A stretch of DNA of 64,000 bases from Blastomyces gilchristii SLH14081. Taxonomy: Eukaryota > Ascomycota > Eurotiomycetes > Onygenales > Ajellomycetaceae. The translations under genes were made by a program, and so were the position numbers. Positions within the stretch are counted from its first letter, which is position 1. Each line of letters starts with the position of its first letter. Location of the stretch: contig NW_003101667.1 of the NCBI RefSeq assembly GCF_000003855.2, forward strand, positions 593,012 to 657,011, in the 5' to 3' direction. This document shows, piece by piece, positions 12,450-24,594 of this stretch. The notes beneath the pieces are model-generated. The model was not told the origin of the DNA. It did no database searches and was given only the letters and a program-made list of their open reading frames with translations.

Positions 12450-15400
12450 ATGACAATGAATGTGATTCTTGTATCTACTGTGATTAATAACATGTATAAT
12501 ATGAAAGCCATGATAGACAGCAGTCTATGTTACTATGCAATGATAAAATCTTCAGTTATAAGATATCATAATCTTCAGTGTATCTCTTTATCAAAACTCT
12601 GACTCCTTGCAGGATTTGATGATCTGAAGGATATTTGTACCTGTTACATGATGAAACTAAACATAGATGTGAGAGAATATCAATGTGAAGATGTCTACAT
12701 ATATGAAGTTGATAATCTTGATTATAATCTTATGTTAGAACTTACCTGACTATCTGACCAAGGCATCTTACTGAATGCTTGAAACAGAAGCTTGATATTC
12801 CCTAATGATGATAGAATTCATAAAGATAATATTCACAAGACTATGAATCTTACACAGATCTCTGTCAACACTAACAAAATACTCTGAAAAAGAAGTCATT
12901 ATCAAAATCACTGACAGAGTTGTCAACAAGTTCATCAACAGCAGAATCATGTATCAATCTATTCTGTCAGTCTGACTGATATCAAAAAGGCTCTAGAAAA
13001 GTTATCTCATGTTACAACAACAGATCCTCATATGAAACTCTCTCAATAATATCATGAATATCTAGATATCTTCTGACAAGACACTATTACAAACATACTC
13101 TTCTTATAAGATTCTGGAGTGAATCACAGTATCAAGTTAGAGAAAAAGAATGATAAGAACTCTGAATCACTATAAGGCTCTCTTTATAACATGTTTCAAG
13201 ATGAACTTCTTCTCCTTTGAAAGACACTCAATAATCTGTTGAATAAAGAATTCATATACATTAGCAACTCTTCTGCTGCAGCCTCTATTCTCTTTACAAA
13301 GAAACCAGATGAAGAACTTCAGTTCTGTGTGAATTATTGAGAATTGAACAGATTAACAAAGAAAGACTGTTATTCTTTATCTCTTATCAATGAAACTCTA
13401 GCTTGCATTAGACAAGCTCAATGATTTATAAAGTTAGATGTCATCACTGCATTTCATAAGATTCATATCACTGAAGAAGATAAGTGACTTACAGCATTTC
13501 AAATACAATATAATCTCTTTGAATGAGTAGTCACACTCTTTGAACTGATCAATGCTCTCAGTACATTTCAGAAGTATATCAACTGAGCACTCTGAGACTT
13601 TCTTGATGAATTTACATCTGCTTATCTAGATGACATTCTCATCTTCACTGATGAATTCACAAAGAAACATCAAGAGCATGTGCAAAGAATATTACAATAA
13701 CTACAAGAAGCAGAACTATCAATTGATATTGACAAGTGTGATTTCAAAGTCAAGAGTACTAAATACTTAGGTTTCATCATAGAAGCTGGCAAGAGGATTC
13801 AAATGAATTCTGAGAAGGTCTCTGCTATTCTTGAATGAGAGATTCCATACACTGTGAAAGATGTATAAAGCTTCATCAGATTTGTTAACTTCTATCAGTG
13901 ATTTATATGAAACTTCTCAGATATTATGAGACCACTTACAGAACTCACTAAGAAAGACACAGTATTTTAATGATCAGCAGACACTGAAGCTGCATTTACA
14001 CAGATGAAGAAGATATTTATTAATACCTCTCTGCTGATAATATTCAATCCTGATCATGAGACAGTTGTTAAAGCTGATTTCTCTGACTATGTGATAGAAG
14101 AAGTGATATTGTAATATGATGATGAAGATGTTCTACAATCATGTGTCTTCATGTCTATGAAACTGAGTCCTGCTGAATGCAATTATGAGATCTATAATAA
14201 GAAACTTCTCACAATTATATACTGTTTAGAAGAATGAGACTCTGAACTTCAAAGTATCTCTGAATTTGAGATAGTCACAGATCATAAGAACCTCAAATAC
14301 TTCACAACTACCTGTAAACTCACTGAATAACAGATGTGATGATCTGAGTTCTTAAGCTGCTTTCATTTTATGATACACTATCATTCTGACAGCCAGAACT
14401 TGATAATAGATGCCCTCTCATAATGAGAGTAAGATATATCATCTGATGTAACAGATACTTGCTGAATGAACTGAGAGCATCAGCTCTTGAATCTGAAGAT
14501 ACTAGTTGATTAAGATGAAACAGCTCATAACACTATATATACTTCTTCAATTAGAACTGTCACTGATATCTCAACTTCTTTCAAACCTATATTAGATGAG
14601 CTATGATATACAGCAGCTCAAACTGATGAACTTCTTCAAGCACTCACTGAAGCAGTATAACAAGAAGTATCCTGATTTCTTCCAGAATTACATATAAGAA
14701 CTGACATCTCAGAATGTTCAATTGATGATAATAATGCTCTATGATTCTGTAAATGACACTGAGTTCCTCACTCTGAACTCTTATACACCTGAATAATGTA
14801 AGAGATGCATGATTCATGTATAACTGATTATTCAGACTGTGAATAACTGTATAGAATAATCTTCTGAGAGTTCTATTGACCTGAGATATTAAATAGTATC
14901 AGATACTTCATTCAAAACTGTAATCACTGTTCTTTCATTACTTTATGAAAGAACTGTAGAAAAGGTCTACTGAAATCACTCAATATTTCTGATAGAATCT
15001 GACAAGATGTAGTAATTGACTTTGCTGTTAATCTATCTGAGAGCAAGAGTTATAGAAACATTCTGATCATTGTTGACTGACTAAGTAAAGATGTAATATT
15101 GAAATCTTGTAATAAGATGAATACTGAACAAGTCACTGAAGCCTTCTTACAGAGTTCATTCTATCAGATACATGAGTTACTGAGATCAATAGTATCAGAT
15201 TGAGACTGCTAATTTGTGAGTGCTCTCTGAACAAGAATCTGTCAAGTTCTCAAGATTATATGCTGTCTGTCAACTGTCTATCACTCTGAGACTGATAATG
15301 CATCAGAACAGACAATTCAGACTGTAAAGAACTATCTTCATAAGTTCTGTAATCACTTATAAGATGATTGACATGATCTGCTTCTATACACAGAGGTCAC

Positions 15401-16070
15401 TATCAATGAATGAGATGCTGTTTCAACAGGTGTAAGCCTGTTCTTCCTTACACACAGTTATCACATGAAGATGTTGAATCTTCTAGAGATTACACAGTTC
15501 ACATCAGATTCTCACAGTCTGATTCAGATCACTGATAATATAGTAACAAAGCTTTAAGATATCTATGATTGAGCAGAGACCTTCATGACAACTGTAAAAC
15601 AAGATCAAGAGAATCAAATCAATGTTCACCAAGATCTCACTGAACAATATAAGATAGAAGATCTAGTATAATTGAATCTTAAGAATATACAAACCACATA
15701 TTCATCTCATATGCTAGATTACCGCCATGTCAAGTATAAAGTGATAGAAGTTCTAGATAGCCATAACTATCATCTTGACACATCATCAGAGATTCATGAT
15801 GTCTTCCACACAAGCTTGCTCCGCCACATCATCATCAACTCATTCTCTTCTTAACTAACTTCTGACTGGCAGCCGCCAGGAATCATAGAAGAAGATAATA
15901 AGCTCAAGTGAGAGATTGAAGATATTCTTGATAAGAGATCATGTAGCTGCAGTCAATAATATCTTGTGAAATGAGTTAGCTATGATCAACTGATCTGGAC
16001 TCTGAGTTCTGCATTATTCAAAACAGCAGTTCTTGATCAATGAGAACTGCTTCTGAGAAGGAGAGACTAA
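12450..16070 (+). pseudogene. gypsy1c pol: PR-RT-RH-IN-chromodomain (dead)
   Basis: The frame starts at ATG 12450. The protease DSG box near 12516 reads DSS. RT follows (about 13200-13760) with catalytic YLDD intact at 13623-13634. RNase H is at about 13980-14420, integrase at about 14700-15800, and a C-terminal chromodomain at about 15903-16050 (IEDILD, then YLVKW). The stop TAA at 16068-16070 abuts the 3' LTR, so the last codons double as the purine tract. Domain order is that of chromoviruses. Stops are mainly TGA where Trp or Arg is expected. The chromodomain would have steered integration to modified chromatin. Confidence 0.88.
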
Positions 16071-16384
16071 TGTGGTGAGCTGCGCCTGATCAATTATATA
16101 GACTATTTCATACACTTCATAGATTCCTATCACCTCATTCCTGATCACTGATCCTCAGCTGCCACAAACATGTATGTTCTGATTGCTGATCCTCGGCTGC
16201 TACAAACACGCGTATATTCTTCCGCCTCAAAGCACCACCGCGTACATCACCACATACATGTATAAATATTCACTTTGATCACTGATTCTCATACTTTCTC
16301 TTTCTTTCCTTCTCTAATGTTTTTCTCTTTGTTATATAAGACCTATCAATATAATACTGATCTATTCGGCGTAGGCCTCTTACA
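16071..16384 (+). repeat. gypsy1c 3' LTR (314 bp)
   Basis: It pairs with 10695-10970 but is 38 bp longer because of an internal tandem duplication (16141-16178 and 16179-16218). It differs from its partner mostly by C-to-T/G-to-A changes at CpG and CpC. It ends CTCTTACA before the TSD ATATC. Confidence 0.92.
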
Positions 16385-18583
16385 ATATCTGCTCTAACAA
16401 AGATTTTCTTTACTGCTTTCTCAATCACTTCTAAATTCTCTTTGATTGTCTTTGAACTGTAGAGTAGATCAATATCATCTACATAACTTGAAGATCTCAC
16501 TATTTTCATCTCTCTATTCTTGAATAGATATGCAGTGTATATTGCAAATAAAACAGGTGAGATTGAAGATCCTTGTGATACTTCTATTTTTATCTCAGTG
16601 TTATCTTGTTTTCTTTCATCAAAGAATAGTTGTATAATTCTTTTAGACATGAAACAATTAACCCATTTTATTAGAGAAAGTGGCAGTTTTAACATCTTCA
16701 AAGTTTGAATCATCTTAGACTTTGAAACATGATCAAATGCATCTTTTATATCAATAAAAACTGCAGTTGAGACCAGGCCTTCATGCTTTGCTACTTGAAC
16801 ATCATGAATAACTAAGAGAACAGTATCAATTGCAGAACATTGTTTTCTACCTCTCATTTGTTCATTAAATAGAAGAGAATCACTAATAGAGCTTATAAAA
16901 GATAATCTAGTAGCTATTATCTTTTCTAGAATTTTTCTCAAACAGTTCAACAGAGATATTACTCTATATGACTTAGAAATTGAAGCTTTTCTATTAGGTT
17001 TTGCAAGGATTACTTCAGTAGCTTCTCTCCAGCATTCAGAATGATAACCATTTTTTAAGAGATTGAAAAAGAGCTCAAAATATTCATTCTTCAAGTAGGA
17101 ATATGTGTTTTGAATAATCAAGTGATTAATTGAATCAGGCTCTGCAGCAGTTTTAATTGAACTTGAGAATATTACTGACTCTAGTTCATCACATGTAAGC
17201 TCAGGCCATTCTCAGTTATTTTTATCAATATATTCATGAAATGACATATTCTCCTCTTCTAAATGTGATGAGTTTTGAAAGAGAATTCTTATAAAAGCTT
17301 GACATTTTTCCTCAAAAGAGTTTGCTGTATACAATTCATTCTGAAATTCATATTCTAAGGTTGAAAGCTTTGCTACACTTCTTGTTTTAGTATAGTTGAA
17401 GGCTTTAAAAACTTCTTTTTCTTGTGCTTCTTCAAGAAATTTGTTCCAGCAATCTGTTTTGGCTTTTTTAATATCTGAAAAATATTCATTTTGAATAGCT
17501 TTGAACTCTTCATCAGATATTAAGTTATTCTTTCAATCTCTCTTAGCAGTGGCTAATTGCTTTCTTTTAGAAGTGATATTCTCATTCCACCAAGGTTTGA
17601 AATACTCAGAAGACTTTTTCTTTGGAATATTTTCTTCAATACTTGTTAGAAGAATAGATGTAATCAGCTTTACTCTATTCTCAAGCATTTCATTTGAGAT
17701 ATCTTGACTTTGATTTCAATAGAGCTCACTCTGTCTTTCAGATTTCAGCTGTTTTACTCTTTCTTCAACTGCTTTTCAATCAGCTTTTTCAAAGTTATAC
17801 TGATTAGAGAGAAGAGGATTTTCACTTCTTTGTTTTTCACTCAGTTCAATATCAAATTGAATGATCTCATGACCAGATTCTGAGGTTTCATTTGAATCAA
17901 TAAACCAGTTTATAAGTCTTTTTTCAATTAGATTTTGTGACATGAAAGTTAGATCTATAATAGATTTCTGTTTCATGCCTTTTCTAAAGACTGTTTGTTG
18001 ATCAGACTTGTTAACTAAATCTATTGAATGCTCAAAAGTTCATTCAATCAGTTTATCTGCTCTTACTGCTCTTGTGCACTCTGAGTTTCATCAGGGATGA
18101 TGTGCATTGAAGTCTTCTGCAATTATAGAGTTTTTTAAGAGAGTTATATTCAAAAATCCTCTGTCAATTGTCCAGGTATTGTTGTTTTCTTTCAATGACT
18201 TTTCATTATAGATATTTATAAGTTGAATAGTATCAAACTCATTATCTTTATCTATAATGTCACTCACTAGAATATCAGAGTCAGATATGATATCAAATCT
18301 CAGATTAAATTGATATCTTGATCTTTTTCTCCCATAGATCACTACTCTTGATTTTATCTCAGATTTTTCAGGAAGAAAGCAGTAATAGCTTGAATGAGAA
18401 ATGATGTACTTTTGCTCAGTATCAAAGTTTGGTTCTTAAAGAAGTACAAAGTCGACTTTTTATTCAAATGCAATCTGAAGACAAGAATAAATGCAATTTG
18501 AGTTTCTATTCACATTGTTTTGAATAAATGTGATTTTTAAAGAGTTTTTAAACTTTTTTTTGTTGTTTTTGTTGTACATTCAT
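16385..18583 (-). pseudogene. LINE A ORF2, 5' half: endonuclease and RT (dead)
   Basis: This is the start of LINE ORF2, from a Met near 18583. The APE-type endonuclease lies at 18580-17800 with DFNAHHP at about 18091-18115. The RT continues to 16390 with YVDD near 16472. A 280-codon open stretch (16279-17121) covers most RT motifs. The poly-A run just after the start has one more base than in LINE B, a frameshift. Other lesions are stops, mostly TGA. It joins 8943-10694 after removal of gypsy1c. Confidence 0.88.
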
Positions 18584-18612
18584 ACTAAAAGAGAGTGAAG
18601 ATAGAGTAGAAT

Positions 18613-20040
18613 CTAATTACTATCACCAGATAGTAGATTATAACTATTTTGAAAAGCAGGAATCTCAACTGCTTGCATTCTATCTAGTTTATCACCAGAG
18701 TCATTTCTCAATTCTCTAATCTTAACAGGTGTTTGAGGATTCAAATTCTGTTTATCTTTAGCTGAAGAATTGAAGTTTGAAGACCTAGATAGTTGAGAGT
18801 TTCTTCTTTTTGAGCTTGCAGTTGCAGATTTACTAGCTTGACTTTTCTCTTCAGTTTTAGATTCACTTTGAGCTTCATCTTTTCTTCAGTTCTTCTGAGT
18901 TCTTGAAGCAAATACACATTCTTTTGAGCTAGATGCATGTTTTTCTTTGCAATTGAAGCACTTAAGCAGAGTATGTTGACATATTTCATCTCTTTTTAAG
19001 CATGTTTCACATTTATGCTCACTAGTTTTGTGATCTCTAGCACAGAATGCGCATTTTGAGTCTCTGAAATAAGAGATTGCAAAGTGTCCATATCTTTGAC
19101 AGTTTGAACACTGTGTTTGAGCTTTGAGATTCATTCTTGAGTCTTTGTATTCGTGAACTCTCATTTTCAAACCTGCTACTCTTACTTCAGAGATTCTTGA
19201 TTGTTCAAGTGTCTTTGTATACACTAGAACAGAGGCATTTCTTCTGCTCTGTCTGAACTCAATTGAATTAAGTCATACAGACTCTTTTCTCAGTTGAATA
19301 GAATTGTATTCTTCTAATTCATTTTTGAGAAGTAGCATTTCTTCCTCACAGTCAAAAATTTCAACTGGAATATCATGAAGAATGAATTTGCCTCACTTTT
19401 CATCTCTCTCAGATAGAATTGTTGTATTCAGTAGAGATTTCATTGCTGATTTCCAGAGATTGTCATTCTGAATGAGGAATTCTGCACTGAATTCAGGCAT
19501 TGTAGTCAAAATAATAGAATTTTCAAAGAAAGATGGCTCAATTGAAGCTATGACTGGTTTTTGAACTTCAATATCAGTCATTAACTGAGAAAAGAACTGC
19601 TGGTTAATTTCATTTCTAATTCTGAAAATGAGATTTGAGTTTAGCTTGTTTTTTTGCAAGATCTTCTGATTTGAGACTTTGAGAATAAGTCTTCTATTTC
19701 TGGAGATTTGAAAGTTCTTCTCTTTTTGCATTTCTTTTTTTTTCTTTCTATGAACAGAGATCTGAGTAATATTCTTCTCAGTTTTCTCAGAATTTTGAGC
19801 AGGTTTTGAACTAGCAGGTTTAGAGACAGCAGATTCTGCTACTTGAGCATATGTTTTCTTCTGATTTGAAGAAGAAGATGAAGAAGTAGAAGATGGAAAA
19901 GAGTCAGTGACTGTACTAGAAGATTTCAATGTTTTTTGAATTGTGTTTGAAATTTCAAGTTTGAACTTGATCACTTCTTGTAGTTGTCTAGCCTGAGCAT
20001 GAAGAATTAACAGAACTTCTTCATTCTCCTCACTCAGACT
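18613..20040 (-). pseudogene. LINE A ORF1 (gag-like, zinc knuckles), 5'-truncated
   Basis: This is the nucleic-acid-binding first ORF of a Tad/I-type LINE. A Ser/Lys-rich N-terminal part (19393-19974) is followed by three cysteine knuckles at about 19040-18910, including CSNCQRYGHF, CAFCARDHK and a third CxxC. The second knuckle is intact and the first has lost its last Cys (Tyr). The beginning is absent because the insertion is truncated at 20040. The stop is at 18613-18615. Confidence 0.83.
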
Positions 20041-20052
20041 CTAATATCTTAC

Positions 20053-21478
20053 TATTTTTTAAGTGAGAGATCATTATATTCACTCATTCTGATTTCTTGC
20101 ATTCTCTCAGTGTATTTAATACAAACTTCTCTTGTATCTGATTTACAGAACTCTCACTCATGAAATTGAGTCTGTAACTGATTACATGAGATATCACAGC
20201 ATTCAATTTCTTTCAGTATTTAATATGAAGATTATATGCTTAAAACTCTGAGATTCAACATACTAAATATTTGAAAGATTTCATTATTAATTATAGATAG
20301 ATAAGGCTTTTGTGATCTGTGATCACTGTTATTATATATATCTTGTTAATATATCTATCTTATAATATCAGTGTGTGCTTGATTACTAGCAATTTCTTTT
20401 CATACACTGAATAATTGAGCTTGATACTTGATAGTTTTCTATCATTGTACATTATCAGATGCAGCTTGCTATTCTTACTTATCTGCAGAAGAGCATCTCT
20501 GATAGCTCATTCAGATGCATCTATCTCAATATAGAAAGATTTATCATGATCTGATTAAATAAGTACTGAGAATATTATCACATATTCTCTCAGTGTGAGA
20601 AAGACCTCTTCACATATAGCATTTTAAATGATTGAATGAAACTTCGTCTTTCACAGATTTACACCTGTTTCTCTTAAGAGATCTGAGAGTGATGTAGATA
20701 TTTATATGAAATTCTTGATGAATCTACAGTAATATAAGATTAACTTAAGAAATTGTTATATATAGTATATGTTTCTCAGCTGCAGCTAATTCACTATGAC
20801 ATTCAATTTCTTCACAATAGAGTATATACAGTCATCACTCACTACATATGCTACAAACTTCAACTCTTTCATTTTAAACACACACTTGATTGATTTGATA
20901 TAGAGCTTATACTCTGTCAGAGTTGTAAGCACTTTATCAAGATACTTCAGATGTTTGTTATATGAGTTTGAAAAGACTAAGATATTATTCAGATATACAA
21001 GACATAAGATTTTATTCTGTTTATAAAGAATTGTATTCATCATCATTTGAAAGATGATAGATGCATTTATCAGACTGAATGATATTGTCAGAAATTTGAA
21101 CTTCTCTCATTATGTATTAAACACAGTTTGTGATACTGACAGTTTATCTATACAGATCTGTCAGTATTCTGAGAGAAGATTAATCTTTTATAGATATCAG
21201 ATGTTTCTGACTGTATTCAACTGTTGTTGAATTTATAACAATGAGTATCTGTTCTTGATTATAAGCTTGTTAAGTGCTTGATAATTAATACACATTCATC
21301 ACTCCTTATCTGTCTTTTTCATGAATAGAACTGAGAAGCCTCACACACTTGATAAGAGTCATATCAGATCATATTCTAGAATGTTCATGATCTGACACTT
21401 CTGTTCTTTGAGATGCATTTGTGACAGAAGGTACACATTCTGATTGACTGATTTCATATCTCTCATATTGATCTCATG
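20053..21478 (-). pseudogene. Z element RT and RNase H (dead)
   Basis: On the minus strand, 21046-20786 is open and carries the RT catalytic region, with YLDDILVFS decayed to YLNNILVFS, both Asp replaced by Asn. RNase H-like sequence follows toward 20053, where LINE A inserted. Upstream it is cut by MITE3. Gypsy-type pol by motif, but clearly a different family from gypsy1. Confidence 0.75.
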
Positions 21479-21984
21479 TAGACTGGCCGCCGGGACCATG
21501 AATTTCATGTTTGATTTCATTTGGTCTGGTCTCATACATTTCTTGGCGTGAATCCCGCTGGGACTAGTCATTAAAAAAACATGCAAAGTGACTATATATC
21601 AGATCTCAAAAGGAAATCATGACTTGAAAAAAATGAGAAAGTGGTCTCATTTGGTCCCATTTAGTCTCATTCTTGGCATAAAGTTACTATTTTTAGACAT
21701 TTTAAGGTTTTTTTTAGACTATTTTTAATTTTTTAAAAAGTAACACTTTTTGGTAACACTCAAATGAGATTTAAAGTCATTTAAAGCAATAAAAATAATT
21801 TAAATTGAGAAGTGGAAATCATGGTCTCATTTGAAAAATGTGACAAGAGTAGACAGTAAGTTCAACTGGGACAGTATGGAACTACTATCTAATGTTAAAA
21901 CCATGTAATGGGATCAGTCGAATTGGTAATGGAACTATCAAAAATTCTAGTCCTGGTCCCAGACACGGTCACACGGTCAGTCTA
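21479..21984 (-). mobile_element. MITE copy 3 (hAT-like, 506 bp)
   Basis: It starts TAGACTGGCCGCCGGGACC and ends GGTCAGTCTA. The 8-bp TSD ATCTCATG is perfect (21471-21478 and 21985-21992). It is inserted in Z pol, upstream of the surviving RT core. Confidence 0.95.
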
Positions 21985-21992
21985 ATCTCATG

Positions 21993-24427
21993 TATAAATT
22001 CTCATTCCGGGGGCAATTCTGATAAAAGATCTGTTTAAAAGATCTTCTCATACTTCTTTAGAAGTTTCTTCATACACTTGTTCTTCTATATATTCTTTAT
22101 CTTAGTTTCCTCTTCTTCTGAGTCTCATATGATATACAAGATGCTTTCAGATGAGGTCTTATGAATCATTCTCTTTGCTTATTAATGCATAAGTAGATTT
22201 AATTCTTCTATATCAGAGATGTGAAATGTCCTTCTCATATCAGTTAATAGAATTGTATAAACTGTTTTCTTTCTATCAGTTAATCTCATATGATATGTAT
22301 ATTATTGAATCTGCAGATTGAATCTTTGAAATCAATTAAGTCTGAGAATAAGATCATATTTCACATTCTACAGCTCTCACACTCAAATATAGCAAGATCA
22401 TTCTCTGAAGTATAAGAGAACTTTTACTCTTGCAGACGACACTAGATATCAGTTATCAGACAATCTTATATATTAAGAATTATTCACTCAGCAGATCTCT
22501 TTCAGTCTTTAGATTATATAATTATCAATATATTACATAGAAGCTTCTATGTCTATTAACACTTTTACAGTCATCTCTCAATTCTTATTCAAGCAATCTC
22601 TATATATTAACATTTCAGATCTTAAGATATTGACATAAGTGTCTGCTTCTTTCTCACTTATATCTCAGTTAGAAGCCTGCTTTCTCTTTATATTTACAGA
22701 ATTCAGTGAGTCATCTAACACAGACATCTCTTTCACTTTGAAGACTTTTCATAGAATATCAGTGAGTGTTTCTGAGCTCACTGATTCTGCTAGTTTTTTA
22801 ACTCTCTTACTTCTCTTAACTGTGTATACTGTGTGTAATCTTTCATATCATGATTTTAGCATCTGCAGTTGAAGCAAGCTTGATACTTATAATATTAAGA
22901 TTTTCACTCAGAGAATTTCTTTTTCAGAGAATTCAGTGCTTTAATGATAATATTCAAATCTAGATTCATTATATCTGAGTATGTAACTTATGTCATAGAA
23001 GTCTGGTTATCTGTTCTTTACTGAGATATACTTAATTACAGTATTTTCTGTCACAGCTGACTCACTTGTTTCTGTATAATAAGAATATTATATACTTCTT
23101 TCATTATATCTGATTATAAGCTTAAGCATTTTCATTCTACTCTTAACTCAGATGTAAGATTATGAATGAAGATCTGTAAACAGAAAGATATTGAAAGCTT
23201 CTCATCTAATATAAGATAGTGTAAGCTGAAGTGAGTGAAATATAATATAAGATTACTTACTTATCTACACTCAGTAAAGTATTTATAATACTTATCTTAT
23301 ATATTCACTTTCTCAAAGTTATACAAGATTCATTTGAAACACTTGTTTTATATTTATAAGAATGAATATTACTCTGAGTCTGTGAGATTTATCTTTTCAT
23401 CAGTTATTTATAATAACTTCACTTTTCTGTGTAGAAATATAATAGATTTTAAGACTTGTTGAAATTCTGTTAACTGTCTGTCTATGAGTTCATACTTAGT
23501 CTGATAATATGATTGTATTTGACTTAGTTAGCTGATTATAGCATTATTTTTTCAGTTATTATTAAAGCTTAATAACTCTGACAGATTATTCAACTTTATA
23601 TATTGCATACTTAAATTCTTATTATATGCAGTGATCTCAGATGATATGTATACTTCTGAAGAGATTGTGAATAATTATGATGAGGTCTTCAGATTCAGTA
23701 TAATTATCTATCTGTGTAAATATTTGATCTTCTGCAGCAGATCTATAACCTGATTTTCTCTATTCTTATTAATAGTGACAATTGCATTAGTGAAGCTCTT
23801 TATAGTAAATGCTTGATCTGCAGTGAATACTACTTGTTATGTAACTTTCACTTTGATCTGTCACTGTGTACACAAGACCTTGATTTCATTTAGAATTCTC
23901 ATACATGTATAAAGCTTTAATTTCAGTTTAGTGACTTTAACTGCTTTTCTTACTGCTTTGAGTAAACTCTTTAAGAGGTTCTGCATATCTTTCAGTTCAG
24001 ATAGCAGAGAAGAGTGTTTATATTAACTAGAAAAAATGTTCATTTCAGTAATTTCTTATTAATTATACAGTGTCTATCATTATATCATTATATGATTTCT
24101 GTTATCATTGTATAACTTCAGTGATGATCACTTCTCTTTTATTCTTCTAAGTAGAGAGTGAACTTCTTTGAATCTGATTCACTGCTCTTATTTCCTTTCT
24201 CACATCTCATCTGTTTGTATATATAGCATTCATGTAAGTGTGAAGTTTTTCCTTAATAAGCAGAGTAGTATTAATCAGATACTCTTCTACTCACTGCTCT
24301 TTATACACTATCTTTTGAGACATTTTAGAACCACTCTGACATGATAACTATGAATTGCTTTGTAGATGAAATTATCATGCTCTGAAGAAGTCTGTGCTTC
24401 TTACCAGTTTTTAGACATGATATCAGA
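21993..24427 (-). pseudogene. Z element gag/protease region (dead)
   Basis: This lies between the Z 5' LTR and MITE3, where gag and protease should be. An ATG-containing leader (minus strand, near 24416, followed by Ser-Lys-Asn) adjoins the LTR. I can follow no uninterrupted domain; stops are dense. The assignment rests on position and orientation within the element. Confidence 0.5.
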
Positions 24428-24594
24428 TGTGATTCAAAGATTGCTTAAGTCAGTGTATAATTACAGGTGTACATCAGGTTCTTATATACATTATACTAAA
24501 TTAATTAGTGGCCGCTATGACCTCTTTACATTCGTAAGCGTGTTCGGAAGCGGCCGCGTTATTATTCAGCGGTCATACATTCTTCTGAATCACA
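24428..24594 (-). repeat. Z element 5' LTR
   Basis: It is 167 bp, beginning TGTGATTC and ending GAATCACA. It keeps more CG than the 3' copy, including a GCGGCCGC site near 24550. The flanking AGTG (24595-24598) matches the duplicated target at 3932-3935. Confidence 0.88.

Larger units (their letters stand above)
10695..16384 (+). mobile_element. Ty3/gypsy element gypsy1c, complete (5.69 kb)
   Basis: This is the most complete copy of the gypsy1 family: LTR (10695-10970), gag, pol ending in a chromodomain, LTR (16071-16384). The 5-bp TSD ATATC lies at 10690-10694 and 16385-16389. Removing the element restores LINE A ORF2 exactly as in LINE B near 31330. It is a chromovirus by its C-terminal chromodomain. 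It is dead through many stops. Confidence 0.94.
8567..20040 (-). mobile_element. LINE A (Tad-like), 5'-truncated, carrying gypsy1c
   Basis: This is a minus-strand non-LTR retrotransposon of the family of LINE B. It ends 3' in a degenerate TAA repeat (8562-8585) and is bounded by the TSD CTAATATCTTAC at 8551-8562 and 20041-20052. About 0.4 kb of the 5' end present in LINE B (35010-35407) is missing, so this is a 5'-truncated insertion, as usual for target-primed reverse transcription. gypsy1c (10695-16384) splits ORF2. It sits inside the Z element. Confidence 0.92.
3936..24594 (-). mobile_element. Ty3/gypsy element 'Z' with 167 bp LTRs
   Basis: This is a second gypsy family. Two 167 bp LTRs (3936-4102 and 24428-24594) enclose a minus-strand gag, RT/RNase H and integrase. 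The LTR ends form an 8-bp inverted repeat, TGTGATTC / GAATCACA, and the target AGTG is duplicated at 3932-3935 and 24595-24598. A purine tract (GAGAAAGAA on the minus strand) adjoins the 3' LTR at 4103-4111. Without its inserts (MITE2, LINE A with gypsy1c, MITE3) the element is about 8 kb, long for a gypsy. The extra length is mostly 4103-7000, downstream of integrase. Confidence 0.85.

Noticed and set aside
16520..17707. Plus-strand open readings (60-68 codons) at 16520, 17501, 31466 and 32459
   Set aside because: They recur at equivalent places in LINE A and LINE B because they are antisense shadows of conserved RT and endonuclease coding sequence.
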